Below are positions 15,314-24,024 of a stretch of DNA of 64,000 nt, one piece after another. The stretch is taken from the NCBI RefSeq assembly GCF_036226885.1, contig NZ_CP109027.1:3720001-3784000 (forward strand). The letters are read 5' to 3'. The notes beneath the pieces were generated by a model that saw only the letters and a list, made by a program, of their open reading frames with translations, had not been told where the DNA came from and made no database searches. A program made the position numbers and the translations under genes. Numbering within the stretch: the first letter of the stretch is position 1; each line of letters begins with the position of its first letter. This DNA is from Streptomyces sp. NBC_00663 (GTDB lineage Bacteria > Actinomycetota > Actinomycetes > Streptomycetales > Streptomycetaceae).

Positions 15314-17257
15314 TCACGCTCCCTTCTTCGGACGGCGTTCCGTCGGCTGGGTCACCCGGTCGAGCATCAGGCCGAGGCAGACGATCGCGGCGCCGGCCAC
15401 CAGACCGGTCGCGAGGTCGCCCTGGGCGAGGCCGAAGACGACGTCGTAGCCGAGGGCGCCACCGCCGACCAGGCCGCCGATGATGACGACGGCGAGGACC
15501 AGGACCACGCCCTGGTTGACGGCGAGCAGCAGGGCCGGCCGGGCGAGCGGGAGCTGGACCTGGCGCAGCTGCTGCCAGCTCGTCGCGCCGAGAGAACCCG
15601 AGGCCTCCATCGCCGCCGGGTCGACCTGGCGCAGCCCCTGGGTGGTGATGCGGACGACGGCGGGCAGCGCGTAGACGACGGCCGCGGCGACGGCGGGGGC
15701 GCGGCCGACGCCGAACAGGGCGACGACCGGGATCAGATAGACGAACTGCGGCATGGTCTGGAAGACGTCCAGGACGGGGCGCAGGGCCCGTTCGAGGCGG
15801 TCGCTGCGGGCCGCCGCGATACCGGTCGCGAAGCCGATGACCAGGGTGACGGCGACGGCGGCGAGGACCTGGGAGAGGGTGTCGAGCGCCGGCGTCCAGA
15901 CGCCGAGGACGCCGATCGCGGCCATGGCGAGGACCGCGGTGAGCGCGGTGCGCCAGGTGCCGATGAGCCAGGCGAGGGTCGCGACCAGGAGCAGCATCGA
16001 CCACCAGGGGAGCCAGGTCAGGCCGTCCCGGAGCGGGTTGAGGACCCAGGTGGTGAAGTGGGCGGCCCAGTCGGCGGTGCCGCCGACGACGGGGACGCCG
16101 GAGTAGAGGTGGTCGGTCATCCAGTCGACGGTGCGGTTGACGGGCTCGGCGATCGGCACGGTCCAGGCGTCGGGCCAGTCGAGCCGGCCCATGAGACGTG
16201 CGGCCACGGCGATCGCGAGGGCGGCGACGAGGGCGTACGGCCCTCCCCTGCGGCGCGTTTTTGGGGAGGACGTCGAGCCGCTGCCCGCCGCTCCCGTCAC
16301 CCGGTCCAGTACGACGGCCAGCAGCACGATCGGGATACCGGCGGCGAGGGCCGCGCCCACGTCGACGGAGGCGAGGGCCTGGTAGACGCGATCACCGAGG
16401 CCGCCCGCGCCGATGACCGACGCGATGACCGCCATCGACAGGGCCATCATGATCGTCTGGTTGAGGCCGAGGAGGAGCTCCTTGCGGGCCAGCGGGAGAC
16501 GGGCGGTCAGCAGTCGCTGGCGGGCGGTCGCGCCGAGGGACCGCACCGCCTCCAGCACCTCCTTGTCGGCGCCGCGCAGGCCGAGGGCGGTGAGGCGGGC
16601 CATGGGCGGGGCGGCGTAGACGACGGTGGCGAGGACGGCGGCGGGGACGCCCATGCCGAAGATCAGGACGACGGGGAGGAGGTAGGCGTACGCCGGCAGG
16701 ACCTGCATGGTGTCGAGGACCGGGCGCAGGGCGCGGTCGAGACGGTCGTTCAGGCCGGCGGCGAGGCCCAGGACGGCTCCTACCAGGACGGACGCGGCGA
16801 CGGCCACGACCATCAGGGCGAAGGTCTGCATCGTAGGCACCCACATGCCGAGGAAGCCGCAGGTGAGGAACGCGGCCAGGGTGCCGAGGGCGAGGCGCAG
16901 ACCCGCGACCCGCCAGGCCACGAGGGCGCTCAGGGCCGTCACTCCGGCCCAGCCGGCCGCCAGCAGCACGAGGTAGACGGCGCGTACGGAGAGGACGACC
17001 GCGTTGCTGATGTGGCCGAAGAAGTAGAGGAACAGCGGGTGGGTGTCTCGGTTGTCGACGATCCAGGTGCTGGCCCGGGTGAGCGGGTCGGTGAGGTCGA
17101 CGGTGAGGGCGTCCGGCCACGCGCCGCCGGCCCACCGGGCGGTGGCCAGCGGGACGAGGACGGCGGCGGCCAGGGCGAGCAGCGCCAGCTTGTGGACGGC
17201 ACGGTGCCTGAGGACAGCGGGCACGGTACGCGGGGAGAAGACGGTGATCGCAGCCAT
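15314..17257 (-). CDS. Glycine betaine ABC permease, two permease domains in tandem
   Basis: 647 residues with two BPD_transp_1 units in one chain. The first spans about 90-330 and ends in the EAA loop ALGLRGADKEVLEAVRSLGAT; the second spans about 420-640 with GLRQVDPAAMEASGSLGAT. Each unit has a leader helix and a soluble DNRDTHP- or DHLYSG-type insertion. Normal ProW-type permeases have one unit and dimerise, so this is a fused dimer. ATG 17257 overlaps the ATPase stop (TGATG). Confidence 0.93.
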   Translation of the reverse strand: MAAITVFSPRTVPAVLRHRAVHKLALLALAAAVLVPLATARWAGGAWPDALTVDLTDPLTRASTWIVDNRDTHPLFLYFFGHISNAVVLSVRAVYLVLLAAGWAGVTALSALVAWRVAGLRLALGTLAAFLTCGFLGMWVPTMQTFALMVVAVAASVLVGAVLGLAAGLNDRLDRALRPVLDTMQVLPAYAYLLPVVLIFGMGVPAAVLATVVYAAPPMARLTALGLRGADKEVLEAVRSLGATARQRLLTARLPLARKELLLGLNQTIMMALSMAVIASVIGAGGLGDRVYQALASVDVGAALAAGIPIVLLAVVLDRVTGAAGSGSTSSPKTRRRGGPYALVAALAIAVAARLMGRLDWPDAWTVPIAEPVNRTVDWMTDHLYSGVPVVGGTADWAAHFTTWVLNPLRDGLTWLPWWSMLLLVATLAWLIGTWRTALTAVLAMAAIGVLGVWTPALDTLSQVLAAVAVTLVIGFATGIAAARSDRLERALRPVLDVFQTMPQFVYLIPVVALFGVGRAPAVAAAVVYALPAVVRITTQGLRQVDPAAMEASGSLGATSWQQLRQVQLPLARPALLLAVNQGVVLVLAVVIIGGLVGGGALGYDVVFGLAQGDLATGLVAGAAIVCLGLMLDRVTQPTERRPKKGA

Positions 17258-18297
17258 CAGACCGCCTCCTTGGCCGTACCGGCCACCACCCCGAGCAGCC
17301 CGTCCGCGTCCACCATCCCCACGCATCGCCCCTGGTCCATCACCCGGGCCGGCTGCCCCGCTCGGGCCACCGCCTCGATCGCCTCCGAGACCGTGGCGTT
17401 CGGCGGGACGGCGGGGCCCTGGCCCGCGTCGTCGTCCGACACGGCCCGCATCGCCGTGCGTACCGTGAGGACCTGCTCCCTCGGTACGTCGCGGACGAAC
17501 TCGCGGACGTAGTCGTCGGCCGGGGAGCCCACGATCTCCTCCGGGGTGCCCAGTTGGACCACCTTGCCGTCGCGCATGAGGGCGATGCGGTCGCCGAGTT
17601 TGAGGGCCTCGCTCAGGTCGTGCGTGATGAAGACCATCGTGCGGCCCTCCTCGCGGTGCAGGCGGACGACCTCCTCCTGCATGTCCCGGCGGATCAGCGG
17701 GTCGAGCGCGCTGAACGGCTCGTCGAAGAGGAGGACCTCCGGGTCCACGGCCAACGCCCGGGCGAGACCGACGCGTTGGCGCTGGCCGCCGGACAGCTGG
17801 TGCGGCCTGCGCTGCTCCATGCCCTCCAGGCCGACCTTGGCCACGACCTCCGACGCGCGCGCCCTGCGTTCCGCCTTCCCCATGCCCTGGATCTCCAGGC
17901 CGTAGGCCACGTTGTCGAGGACCGTGCGGTGCGGGAGGAGGCCGAAGTGCTGGAAGACCATCGCGGCACGGTGGCGGCGCAGTTCGCGCAGCCGGGACCG
18001 GTCCATGGCGCGTACGTCCTCGCCGTCGATGGCGATGGTGCCCGCCGTCGGCTCGATGAGCCGGGTCAGACAGCGCACCAGCGTGGACTTGCCCGAGCCG
18101 GACAGGCCCATCACCACGAAGACCTCGCCCTTGCGTACGTCGAAGGAGACGTCCCGGACGGCGGCGGTGCAGCCGGTGCGGGCGCGGAGGCCGGCGGGGT
18201 CGAGGGTGGCGAGTTCGGGGTCGGCGGGGATCTTGTCGGCCTTGGGTCCGAAGACCTTCCAGAGCCCGTTCACGGAGAAGACAGGGGTTTCGCTCAT
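17257..18297 (-). CDS. Glycine betaine ABC transporter ATP-binding protein
   Basis: ProV/OpuAA-type ATPase of 346 residues. Walker A is GLSGSGKST (about residue 70), the signature is QLSGGQRQR, and Walker B is LLFDEPFSALD. The C-terminus (from about 275) carries a CBS-like region (PNATVSEAIEAVARAGQPA, then DADGLLGVV), which in OpuA senses ionic strength. ATG 18297 overlaps the betA stop by one base. Confidence 0.94.
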   Translation of the reverse strand: MSETPVFSVNGLWKVFGPKADKIPADPELATLDPAGLRARTGCTAAVRDVSFDVRKGEVFVVMGLSGSGKSTLVRCLTRLIEPTAGTIAIDGEDVRAMDRSRLRELRRHRAAMVFQHFGLLPHRTVLDNVAYGLEIQGMGKAERRARASEVVAKVGLEGMEQRRPHQLSGGQRQRVGLARALAVDPEVLLFDEPFSALDPLIRRDMQEEVVRLHREEGRTMVFITHDLSEALKLGDRIALMRDGKVVQLGTPEEIVGSPADDYVREFVRDVPREQVLTVRTAMRAVSDDDAGQGPAVPPNATVSEAIEAVARAGQPARVMDQGRCVGMVDADGLLGVVAGTAKEAV

Positions 18298-19823
18298 CAC
18301 GCACCGCCTCCGATCAGGTCCACGGCTTTCTCACCGACCATGAGCACCCCGATCATCGGGTTCACGGCCGTCATCGTCGGGAAGACCGACGCGTCGGCGA
18401 TACGGATGCCCTCCAGGCCGCGGATGCGCAACTCCGGGTCCACCACGGCGAGTTCGTCGTCCAGCGCGCCCATGCGGCAGGTGCCCGCGGGGTGGTAGAC
18501 GGTGTGGGCGACCTTGCGGGCGTACTCGCTCAGGTCGTCGTCGCTCGTGACGGCCGGGCCGGGGCACACCTCGCGCTTGAGCCAGCCCGCCAGCGGCTCG
18601 GTCCGCGCGATCTCACGGGCGATGCGGATGCCGTCGACCAGGGTGCGGCCGTCGTAGTCGTCCTCGTCCGTGAAGTAGCGGAAGTCCAGGGCCGGCTTGA
18701 CCGACGGGTCCGCGCTGGTCAGGTACAGGCGGCCGCGGCTCCTCGGCTTGGGGATGTTGGGGGTCATCGAGACGCCGTACGAGGGGCGTTCGTAGCCCAG
18801 CCGTTCCGGGTTGTCGGTGAAGGGGACCTGGTAGAAGTGGAACATCAGGTCCGGGCCCGCGTGTTCGGGGTCGCGGCGGACGAACAGGCCCGCGTCGGAG
18901 TCCATCGCGGAGTTCTCCGGGATGGGGCCGTGCGTCTCCCAGACGATCACCGACTCGGGGTGGTCGAGCAGGTTCTCGCCGACGCCCGGCAGGTCGTGGA
19001 CGACGGGTATGCCGAGGGCCTCCAGGTCGCGCGCGGGGCCGATGCCCGAGTGCAGGAGCAGCCGGGGCGAGTCGACGGCGCCCGCGCACAGCAGCACCTC
19101 GCTGCGGGCGCGTACGACGAACTCCTCGCCGTCCTTGGCGCGGACGTGGACGCCGCGTGCGCGCGTGCCGTCCAGGTCCAGGCGGTGGGCCCAGGTCTCC
19201 AGCAGGATCGTCAGGTTGGGGCGTTCGTCCATCACCGGGTGGAGATACGCCACGGACGCCGAGGACCGCTTGTTGTTCTCGGGGTGGTAGGCGAGGTCGA
19301 AGAAGCCGACGCCGTCGTTGAAGGGGCGCCGGTTGAAGCCCTCGACGCGCGGCACGCCGGTCGCCTTCTGTGCCGCGTCGACGAAGTCGCGGGCGATGGC
19401 GTTCCGGTCCTTCTCGTCGACGGGGACGATGTTGTTGAGGAGCCGCGCGTAGTACGCCTCCATCGGCACCGCGCCCCACCCCTTGGCGCCGTTCGCCTCC
19501 CACTCGTCCCAGTCGGACGGCAGCGGCTTGAAGGAGATGAGGGTGTTGTGGGAGGAACAGCCGCCGAGGACACGGGCGCGGCTGTGCCGGATGTGGGAGT
19601 TGCCGCGGGGCTGCTCGACGGTCGGGTAGTCGTAGTCGAGGTCGCCGCCGAGGAGGCCCATCCAGCGGCGCAGGGTGAGGACGTCCTCGCGGTCGACGTC
19701 GCTGGGGCCGCCTTCGATGACGGCGACGGTGACGTCCGGGTTCTCGGTGAGCCGGGAGGCGATGACGGAACCGGCGGTGCCGCCGCCTATGACGACATAG
19801 TCGTACTCGTGTTCATGGTGCAT
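18297..19823 (-). CDS. betA: Choline dehydrogenase (GMC oxidoreductase)
   Basis: 508 residues. The FAD-binding N-terminus is YDYVVIGGGTAGSVIASRL. The GMC signatures are RVLGGCSSHNTL and the later LLCAGAVDSPRLLLHSGIG. The C-terminal catalytic region has HTVYHPAGTCRMG and the Asn of TAVNPMIGVLMVGEKA. It oxidises choline toward betaine aldehyde. ATG 19823 has AGGAG upstream. Between betB and the ABC genes, its role in betaine synthesis is well supported, although GMC substrate assignment from sequence is never certain. Confidence 0.9.
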   Translation of the reverse strand: MHHEHEYDYVVIGGGTAGSVIASRLTENPDVTVAVIEGGPSDVDREDVLTLRRWMGLLGGDLDYDYPTVEQPRGNSHIRHSRARVLGGCSSHNTLISFKPLPSDWDEWEANGAKGWGAVPMEAYYARLLNNIVPVDEKDRNAIARDFVDAAQKATGVPRVEGFNRRPFNDGVGFFDLAYHPENNKRSSASVAYLHPVMDERPNLTILLETWAHRLDLDGTRARGVHVRAKDGEEFVVRARSEVLLCAGAVDSPRLLLHSGIGPARDLEALGIPVVHDLPGVGENLLDHPESVIVWETHGPIPENSAMDSDAGLFVRRDPEHAGPDLMFHFYQVPFTDNPERLGYERPSYGVSMTPNIPKPRSRGRLYLTSADPSVKPALDFRYFTDEDDYDGRTLVDGIRIAREIARTEPLAGWLKREVCPGPAVTSDDDLSEYARKVAHTVYHPAGTCRMGALDDELAVVDPELRIRGLEGIRIADASVFPTMTAVNPMIGVLMVGEKAVDLIGGGA

Positions 19824-19857
19824 GGGGGGTTGCTCCTGGAAGGTGGGCGGGCGGGGT

Positions 19858-21357
19858 TCAGCCGGCGAACCAGCGGACGGGCTTCGGCGCGAGGTTCTGG
19901 TAGATGTGCTTGCTCTCGCGGTACTCGGCGAGCCCGGTCGGGCCCAGCTCGCGGCCGACGCCGCTCTTGCCGAAGCCGCCCCACTCCGCCTGCGGGAGGT
20001 AGGGGTGGAAGTCGTTGATCCACACGGTGCCGTGGCGCAGCCGGCCGGCGACCCGGCGGGCGCGTCCGGCGTCGGCGGTCCAGACACCGCCGGCGAGGCC
20101 GTACTCGGTGTCGTTGGCGAGGAAGACCGCCTCGTCCTCCGTACGGAAGGTCTCGACGGTGAGGACCGGGCCGAAGACCTCCTCGCGTACGACCTTCATC
20201 TCGCGGTGGCAGGCGTCGAGGACGGTCGGCGCGTAGAAATAGCCCGTCCCGAGCCCCTCCGGCCGCTTGCCGCCCGTGCGCAGCACCGCGCCCTCCGCCA
20301 GCGCCGAGGCGACGTACGCCTCGACCTTGGCCCGCTGCTGCTCGGAGACGAGCGGTCCGCACTCGACGCCGTCGTCGGTGCCGCGGCCCAGCCTGATCCG
20401 GCTTGCCCGGTCGGCGAGTTCGGCGACGAAGCGGTCGCGGACCGACTCCTCGACGATGAGGCGGGCGCCCGCCGAGCAGACCTGGCCGCTGTGGATGAAG
20501 GCCGCGTTGAGGGCCTGGTCGACGGCGGTGTCGAAGCCCTCCTCGGTGGCGCAGGCGTCGGCGAAGACGACGTTGGGGTTCTTGCCGCCGAGTTCCAGGG
20601 CGACCTTCTTGACCGAGGGGGCGGCGGCCTGGGCCACCTTGGTGCCGCTGACGAGGCCGCCGGTGAAGGAGACGAGGTCGACGTCGGGGTGCTCGGCGAG
20701 CCGGGCGCCGACGGAGGCGCCGGGCCCGGTGACGATGTTGGCGACCCCGGCCGGGAGACCGGCCTCCACCAGCAGCTCGATCAGCGCGATCGTCGTCAGC
20801 GGGGTGATCTCGCTCGGCTTGACGACGAAGGTGTTCCCCGCGGCGAGCGCCGGGGCGATCTTCCAACTGGCCTGGAGGAGCGGGTAGTTCCAGGGGGTGA
20901 TGAGGGCGCAGACCCCCACCGGCTCGTGCACGACGACACTGTGGAGGTCGGGCGAGCCCGCGTCGACGACCCGGCCGGAGGCCTCGGCGGCGATGAGCCC
21001 GGCGAAGTAGCGGAAGGCGTCGGCGACACAGTCGATGTCGACGCGCCCCTCCTCCAGCGTCTTGCCCGCGTCGCGGCTCTCCAGCAGGCCGAGCCGTTCG
21101 CGGTCGCGCATGAGGAGGTCGGCGACGCGGTAGAGCAGGGCGGCCCGCTCGGCGACCGGGGTGCGCGGCCAGTCGCCGTGGTCGAAGGCCTGCCGGGCGG
21201 CGGCCACGGCGAGGTCGGTGTCCTTCTCGTCGCCCTCGGCGACGACGGCGAAGGGCTGCGCGTCCGCGGGGTCGATGATGTCGCGGGTCGCGCCGGAGAG
21301 GGCTGCGCGCCACTCGCCGCCCGCGTGGATCGTCTGCTGGGCCTGCTGTCCGGCCAT
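19858..21357 (-). CDS. betB: Betaine aldehyde dehydrogenase
   Basis: NAD(P)-dependent aldehyde dehydrogenase, 499 residues. Visible are VCALITPWNYPLLQASWK, the cofactor lysine in TFVVKPSE, the general-base Glu in VALELGGKNP and the catalytic Cys in HSGQVCSAG (residue 294). EEVFGPVLTVETF is the C-terminal signature. It is first in the betB-betA-ABC operon, which turns choline into the osmoprotectant glycine betaine. Its 5' region has two palindromic candidates (separate entry). Confidence 0.93.
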   Translation of the reverse strand: MAGQQAQQTIHAGGEWRAALSGATRDIIDPADAQPFAVVAEGDEKDTDLAVAAARQAFDHGDWPRTPVAERAALLYRVADLLMRDRERLGLLESRDAGKTLEEGRVDIDCVADAFRYFAGLIAAEASGRVVDAGSPDLHSVVVHEPVGVCALITPWNYPLLQASWKIAPALAAGNTFVVKPSEITPLTTIALIELLVEAGLPAGVANIVTGPGASVGARLAEHPDVDLVSFTGGLVSGTKVAQAAAPSVKKVALELGGKNPNVVFADACATEEGFDTAVDQALNAAFIHSGQVCSAGARLIVEESVRDRFVAELADRASRIRLGRGTDDGVECGPLVSEQQRAKVEAYVASALAEGAVLRTGGKRPEGLGTGYFYAPTVLDACHREMKVVREEVFGPVLTVETFRTEDEAVFLANDTEYGLAGGVWTADAGRARRVAGRLRHGTVWINDFHPYLPQAEWGGFGKSGVGRELGPTGLAEYRESKHIYQNLAPKPVRWFAG

Positions 21358-21400
21358 GATCGGTGTTGCCTTCCGTTCCTGTTCGGATCCCCTGAGTCAC

Positions 21401-21459
21401 ACACGTGTCACCCAGCGGGACCGTCACCACCTGCCCTCGACCCCGAGTTGCATGCGCAA
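21401..21459. promoter_or_regulatory. Candidate operators in the betB upstream region
   Basis: Two inverted repeats lie within 100 bp of the betB start. ACACGTGT (21401-21408) is a perfect 8-bp palindrome. TTGCATGCGCAA (21448-21459) has arms TTGC/GCAA and an embedded GCATGC. No regulator gene (BetI/TetR type) is adjacent, so a distant regulator is expected. No binding evidence is available. Confidence 0.35.
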
Positions 21460-21572
21460 TCGAGGCTGGAAAGTGCTCCGCATCACTGAACATGCGGGCA
21501 AATAGGGTGAATCGTACGCTGAGTAAGGGTCCGCGTGTGGCGGCCACCACATGCGCACCACGGAGGTGACGC

Positions 21573-22319
21573 ATGGCAGGGAAGGCACTCATCTGCATGG
21601 CGGCGGCGCTGCTGCTCTCGCCGGTCCTCATGGCGGCGGACGACGGCGACGACCTGACCGCACGGCAACTCGCCGATCAGGCGAAGGACGAGTTCCTCGA
21701 CGCCGACTCCGTCCATCTGAAGCTGACGGACCGCAGCACCGACACCCGGACGAGCACCACCCAGCCCACCTCGATGGACCTCACCCTCGACCGGGACGGC
21801 AACTGTGTGGGCTCCATGACGATGGGCTCGCACGGCGGCAGCGTGGAGATCATCAAGCAGGGCGCCGAGGTGTGGATGAAGCCGGACGCCGACTTCTGGA
21901 AGGCACAGGTGCCCGGCGGCGAGGGCGACGCGGTGGCCGAGCTGTTCAAGAACCGCTACATCCACGGCTCCACGCGCGACGCCATGCTCAAGGGCATGGC
22001 CGACACCTGCGATCTGACCTCCTTCCAGAAGGAGGTCGCGGGCGACGAGGACGAGGCGAAGACCCTGACGAAGGGCGCCGAGACGACCGTGGACGGGACG
22101 AAGGTGATCCCGCTCAAGGGCATGGAGGACGGCAAACAGGCGGTCCTGTACGTCACTTCGGACGCCCCGCACCGGCTGGTGAAGGCCACTCAACGCGGCG
22201 ACGGCACCGACCTGACGCTGACCTTCACGGAGTACGACAAGCCGGTACCGACGGCGACGCCCTCCGCCGACAATTCGGTGGACGTGGACAAGCTTCAGCA
22301 GGAACTACAGAACGTGTGA
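21573..22319 (+). CDS. LppX/LprAFG-like secreted protein
   Basis: 248 residues. A hydrophobic signal (MAAALLLSPVLMAADDGDD) is followed by an alpha/beta domain. LADQAKDEFLDADSVHLKLTD, the VEIIKQGAEVWMKPD block and the C-terminal HRLVKATQRGDGTDLTLTF.EYDKPV resemble actinobacterial LppX/LprG-type lipid-binding lipoproteins. Unlike those, there is no lipobox cysteine after the signal, so it may be freely secreted. ATG 21573 has GGAGG seven bases upstream. TAGGGT near 21500 is a possible -10. Confidence 0.75.
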   Translation: MAGKALICMAAALLLSPVLMAADDGDDLTARQLADQAKDEFLDADSVHLKLTDRSTDTRTSTTQPTSMDLTLDRDGNCVGSMTMGSHGGSVEIIKQGAEVWMKPDADFWKAQVPGGEGDAVAELFKNRYIHGSTRDAMLKGMADTCDLTSFQKEVAGDEDEAKTLTKGAETTVDGTKVIPLKGMEDGKQAVLYVTSDAPHRLVKATQRGDGTDLTLTFTEYDKPVPTATPSADNSVDVDKLQQELQNV

Positions 22320-22335
22320 CGGACGCCAGGACCGC

Positions 22336-22890
22336 TCAGTACACGAACCCGGCAGGCGGATCCTCCCCCACCCGCCCGTCGATCGACTCCCGGATCAGAT
22401 CGGCCTGCCCGACATGGCGGGCGTACTCCTCGATCAGGTCCGCGAGGATGCGCCGCAGGCTGGGCGAGTCCCCGTTCCGGCCCGTGTAGTGGGCGAGCCG
22501 GTCGAGGCCGCCCTCGGCGAGTGCCTGGCGGACATGGGCCCGGGAGCGGGCGACGGCCGCCCCCCACAGCGCGTACAGCTCCTCGGGGCTGTCGTCCGCG
22601 GCCGAACGCCACTCCCAGCCCGGCTCGGCCTCCCAGTCGACGGTGTTCCAGGGCGCGCCGGGGTCCTCCCCCAGCAGCCGCAGGGTGAAGTAGTCGGCCT
22701 CCACCAGCGCCAGATGCTTGAGCAGGCCACCCAGGGTGATCGTAGAAGGGGCGAGCCGGGTGTTCAGTCCGGCCGCGTCAAGATCCGCGCACTTCCAGGC
22801 GAACGTCCTGCGCTGCCGCTCCAGGGACCCGATCAGGGTGTCGGCCTCGCTGCCCGCGACGGGCGGTTCCAGAAGGATCTCCTCGCTCAT
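22336..22890 (-). CDS. DinB/YfiT-family (DUF664-like) protein
   Basis: 184 residues from MSEEILLEPP. TLGGLLKHLALVEADYF and LIEEYARHVGQADLIRES carry the spaced His residues of the DinB four-helix fold, which bind a metal. In Streptomyces many such proteins are mycothiol-dependent transferases of unknown substrate. The start is uncertain: ATG 22890 or GTG 22899. It converges on the LppX-like gene with 16 bp between stops. Confidence 0.82.
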   Translation of the reverse strand: MSEEILLEPPVAGSEADTLIGSLERQRRTFAWKCADLDAAGLNTRLAPSTITLGGLLKHLALVEADYFTLRLLGEDPGAPWNTVDWEAEPGWEWRSAADDSPEELYALWGAAVARSRAHVRQALAEGGLDRLAHYTGRNGDSPSLRRILADLIEEYARHVGQADLIRESIDGRVGEDPPAGFVY

Positions 22891-22924
22891 ACGGATCACG
22901 CTACGGTCCGTTCCGGACGATCCA

Positions 22925-23022
22925 CGACCGGAACCCGCCCCGGAGTCCCCGACCCGACCGGAACCCGCCCCGGAATCCCCGACCCGACGGAACTCCCCCG
23001 GAGTCCGCGCCCCGACCGGAAC
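22925..23022. repeat. 30-bp tandem repeat between divergent promoters
   Basis: Three full units and a partial fourth begin at 22925, 22955, 22985 and 23013. Each starts CGACCGGAAC (or CGACGGAAC) and contains CCGGAGTCCC or a variant. The first two units differ by one base. The array fills most of the gap between the DinB-like and WYL genes and could be a multi-site operator or simply slipped DNA. Confidence 0.8.
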
Positions 23023-23035
23023 GGCAAGCCCTTCC

Positions 23036-24013
23036 ATGGCTCACGACGACAGCCCCACCGCGCGCGCCCTGCGCACCCTCGACCTCCTCCAGAGCAGCCC
23101 CGGCATCACCGCCACCCGCCTCGCCGCCCACCTCGGCGTCTCCGAACGGGCCGCCCGCCGCTACGTGGGCATCCTGCGCGAGGCCGGTATCCCGGTGGAC
23201 TCCACGCGGGGCCCCTACGGCGGCTACCGCGTCGGCCGCGGCCTGCGCGTACCACCGCTGATGTTCACGTCCGAGGAGGCGCTGGCCCTGGTCATGGCGG
23301 TGCTGGAAGGCCATCACGACGCGGCCGACCCGGCCGGCCCGGTGGGCAGCGCGCTCGGCAAGATCGTGCGGGTGCTGCCGGGACCGGTGGCGCACCCGAC
23401 GGAGGCGGTCCGCGGGGTGAACACCAAGGGCCCGCACACCACCGCCCGCACCCCCGACCCCGCCACCACGGCCGCCCTCGTCCAGGCCGCCGCCGACCGG
23501 CACCGGCTCCGCATCGCCTATGACCTGGGCGCGAAGGGCGTACGCCCCATGGACGTCGACCCCTGGGCCGTCGTCGTCCGCCACGGCCGCTGGTATCTGC
23601 TGTGCTGGTCGCGCACCGCCGACGCCCGCCGAGTGCTGCGCGTCGACCGGATCACCGAAGTGGCCGTCCTGGACGGGTCGTTCACCCCGCCCGAGGATCT
23701 CGACCCGCTCGACACCCTCGAAGCGCACCTCGCCGAGGGCTGGTCGTACGAGGTGGAGGTCGTCGTCGAGGCCCCCGCCGAGCTCGTCGCCCGGTGGCTG
23801 CCGCGCAGCCTCGGCCGCCCCGAGCCGCTCGACGCGCGCACCACCCGTCTGCTGGCCACGACGGACGAGCCGGAGTGGTACGCCGCCCAGCTCACCGCCC
23901 TCGGGGCGCCGTTCCGTGTCGTACGGCCGTCCGAACTGCGAGAGGCCGTGGAAACGCTGGGGCGCCGCTTCCTGACCGCCGCGGACCTGGACCCCAGCGA
24001 GTCCTTTGACTAA
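23036..24013 (+). CDS. WYL-domain transcriptional regulator
   Basis: 325 residues. The N-terminal HTH_11-type winged helix (about residues 8-62: RALRTLDLLQSSPGITATRLA...SERAARRYVGILREAGIP) is followed by GPYGGYRVGRG. The WYL domain (about 140-225) has RPMDVDPWAVVVRHGRWYLLCW. The C-terminal WCX extension ends FLTAADLDPSESFD. WYL regulators bind nucleic-acid or small ligands; PafB and PafC belong to this class, but they occur as a pair next to proteasome genes, so this is a different member. ATG 23036. Confidence 0.9.
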   Translation: MAHDDSPTARALRTLDLLQSSPGITATRLAAHLGVSERAARRYVGILREAGIPVDSTRGPYGGYRVGRGLRVPPLMFTSEEALALVMAVLEGHHDAADPAGPVGSALGKIVRVLPGPVAHPTEAVRGVNTKGPHTTARTPDPATTAALVQAAADRHRLRIAYDLGAKGVRPMDVDPWAVVVRHGRWYLLCWSRTADARRVLRVDRITEVAVLDGSFTPPEDLDPLDTLEAHLAEGWSYEVEVVVEAPAELVARWLPRSLGRPEPLDARTTRLLATTDEPEWYAAQLTALGAPFRVVRPSELREAVETLGRRFLTAADLDPSESFD

Positions 24014-24021
24014 AGTCAAAG
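24004..24021. promoter_or_regulatory. 18-bp palindromic operator upstream of the MarR-GNAT gene
   Basis: CTTTGACT-AA-AGTCAAAG is a perfect 8-2-8 inverted repeat. It overlaps the last codons of the WYL gene and ends three bases before ATG 24025. Its shape and size match MarR-family operators. TAAAGT inside it could be the -10 of a leaderless promoter, so binding would block transcription. Autoregulation by the adjacent MarR-GNAT protein is the simplest reading. Confidence 0.7.
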
Positions 24022-24024
24022 AAT

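Noticed and set aside
15146..17512. 788-codon plus-strand open frame over the betaine permease
   Set aside because: Low-complexity Asp/Gly/Arg product typical of the complementary strand in high-GC genes; the minus-strand permease has clear motifs.
15314..18304. Single 996-codon minus-strand frame through permease and ATPase
   Set aside because: The upstream third is an out-of-frame shadow of the ATPase gene. The permease starts at ATG 17257, which overlaps the ATPase stop.
23036..24013. WYL regulator as PafB or PafC
   Set aside because: PafB and PafC occur as an adjacent pair linked to proteasome genes; this is a single WYL gene with no proteasome genes nearby.
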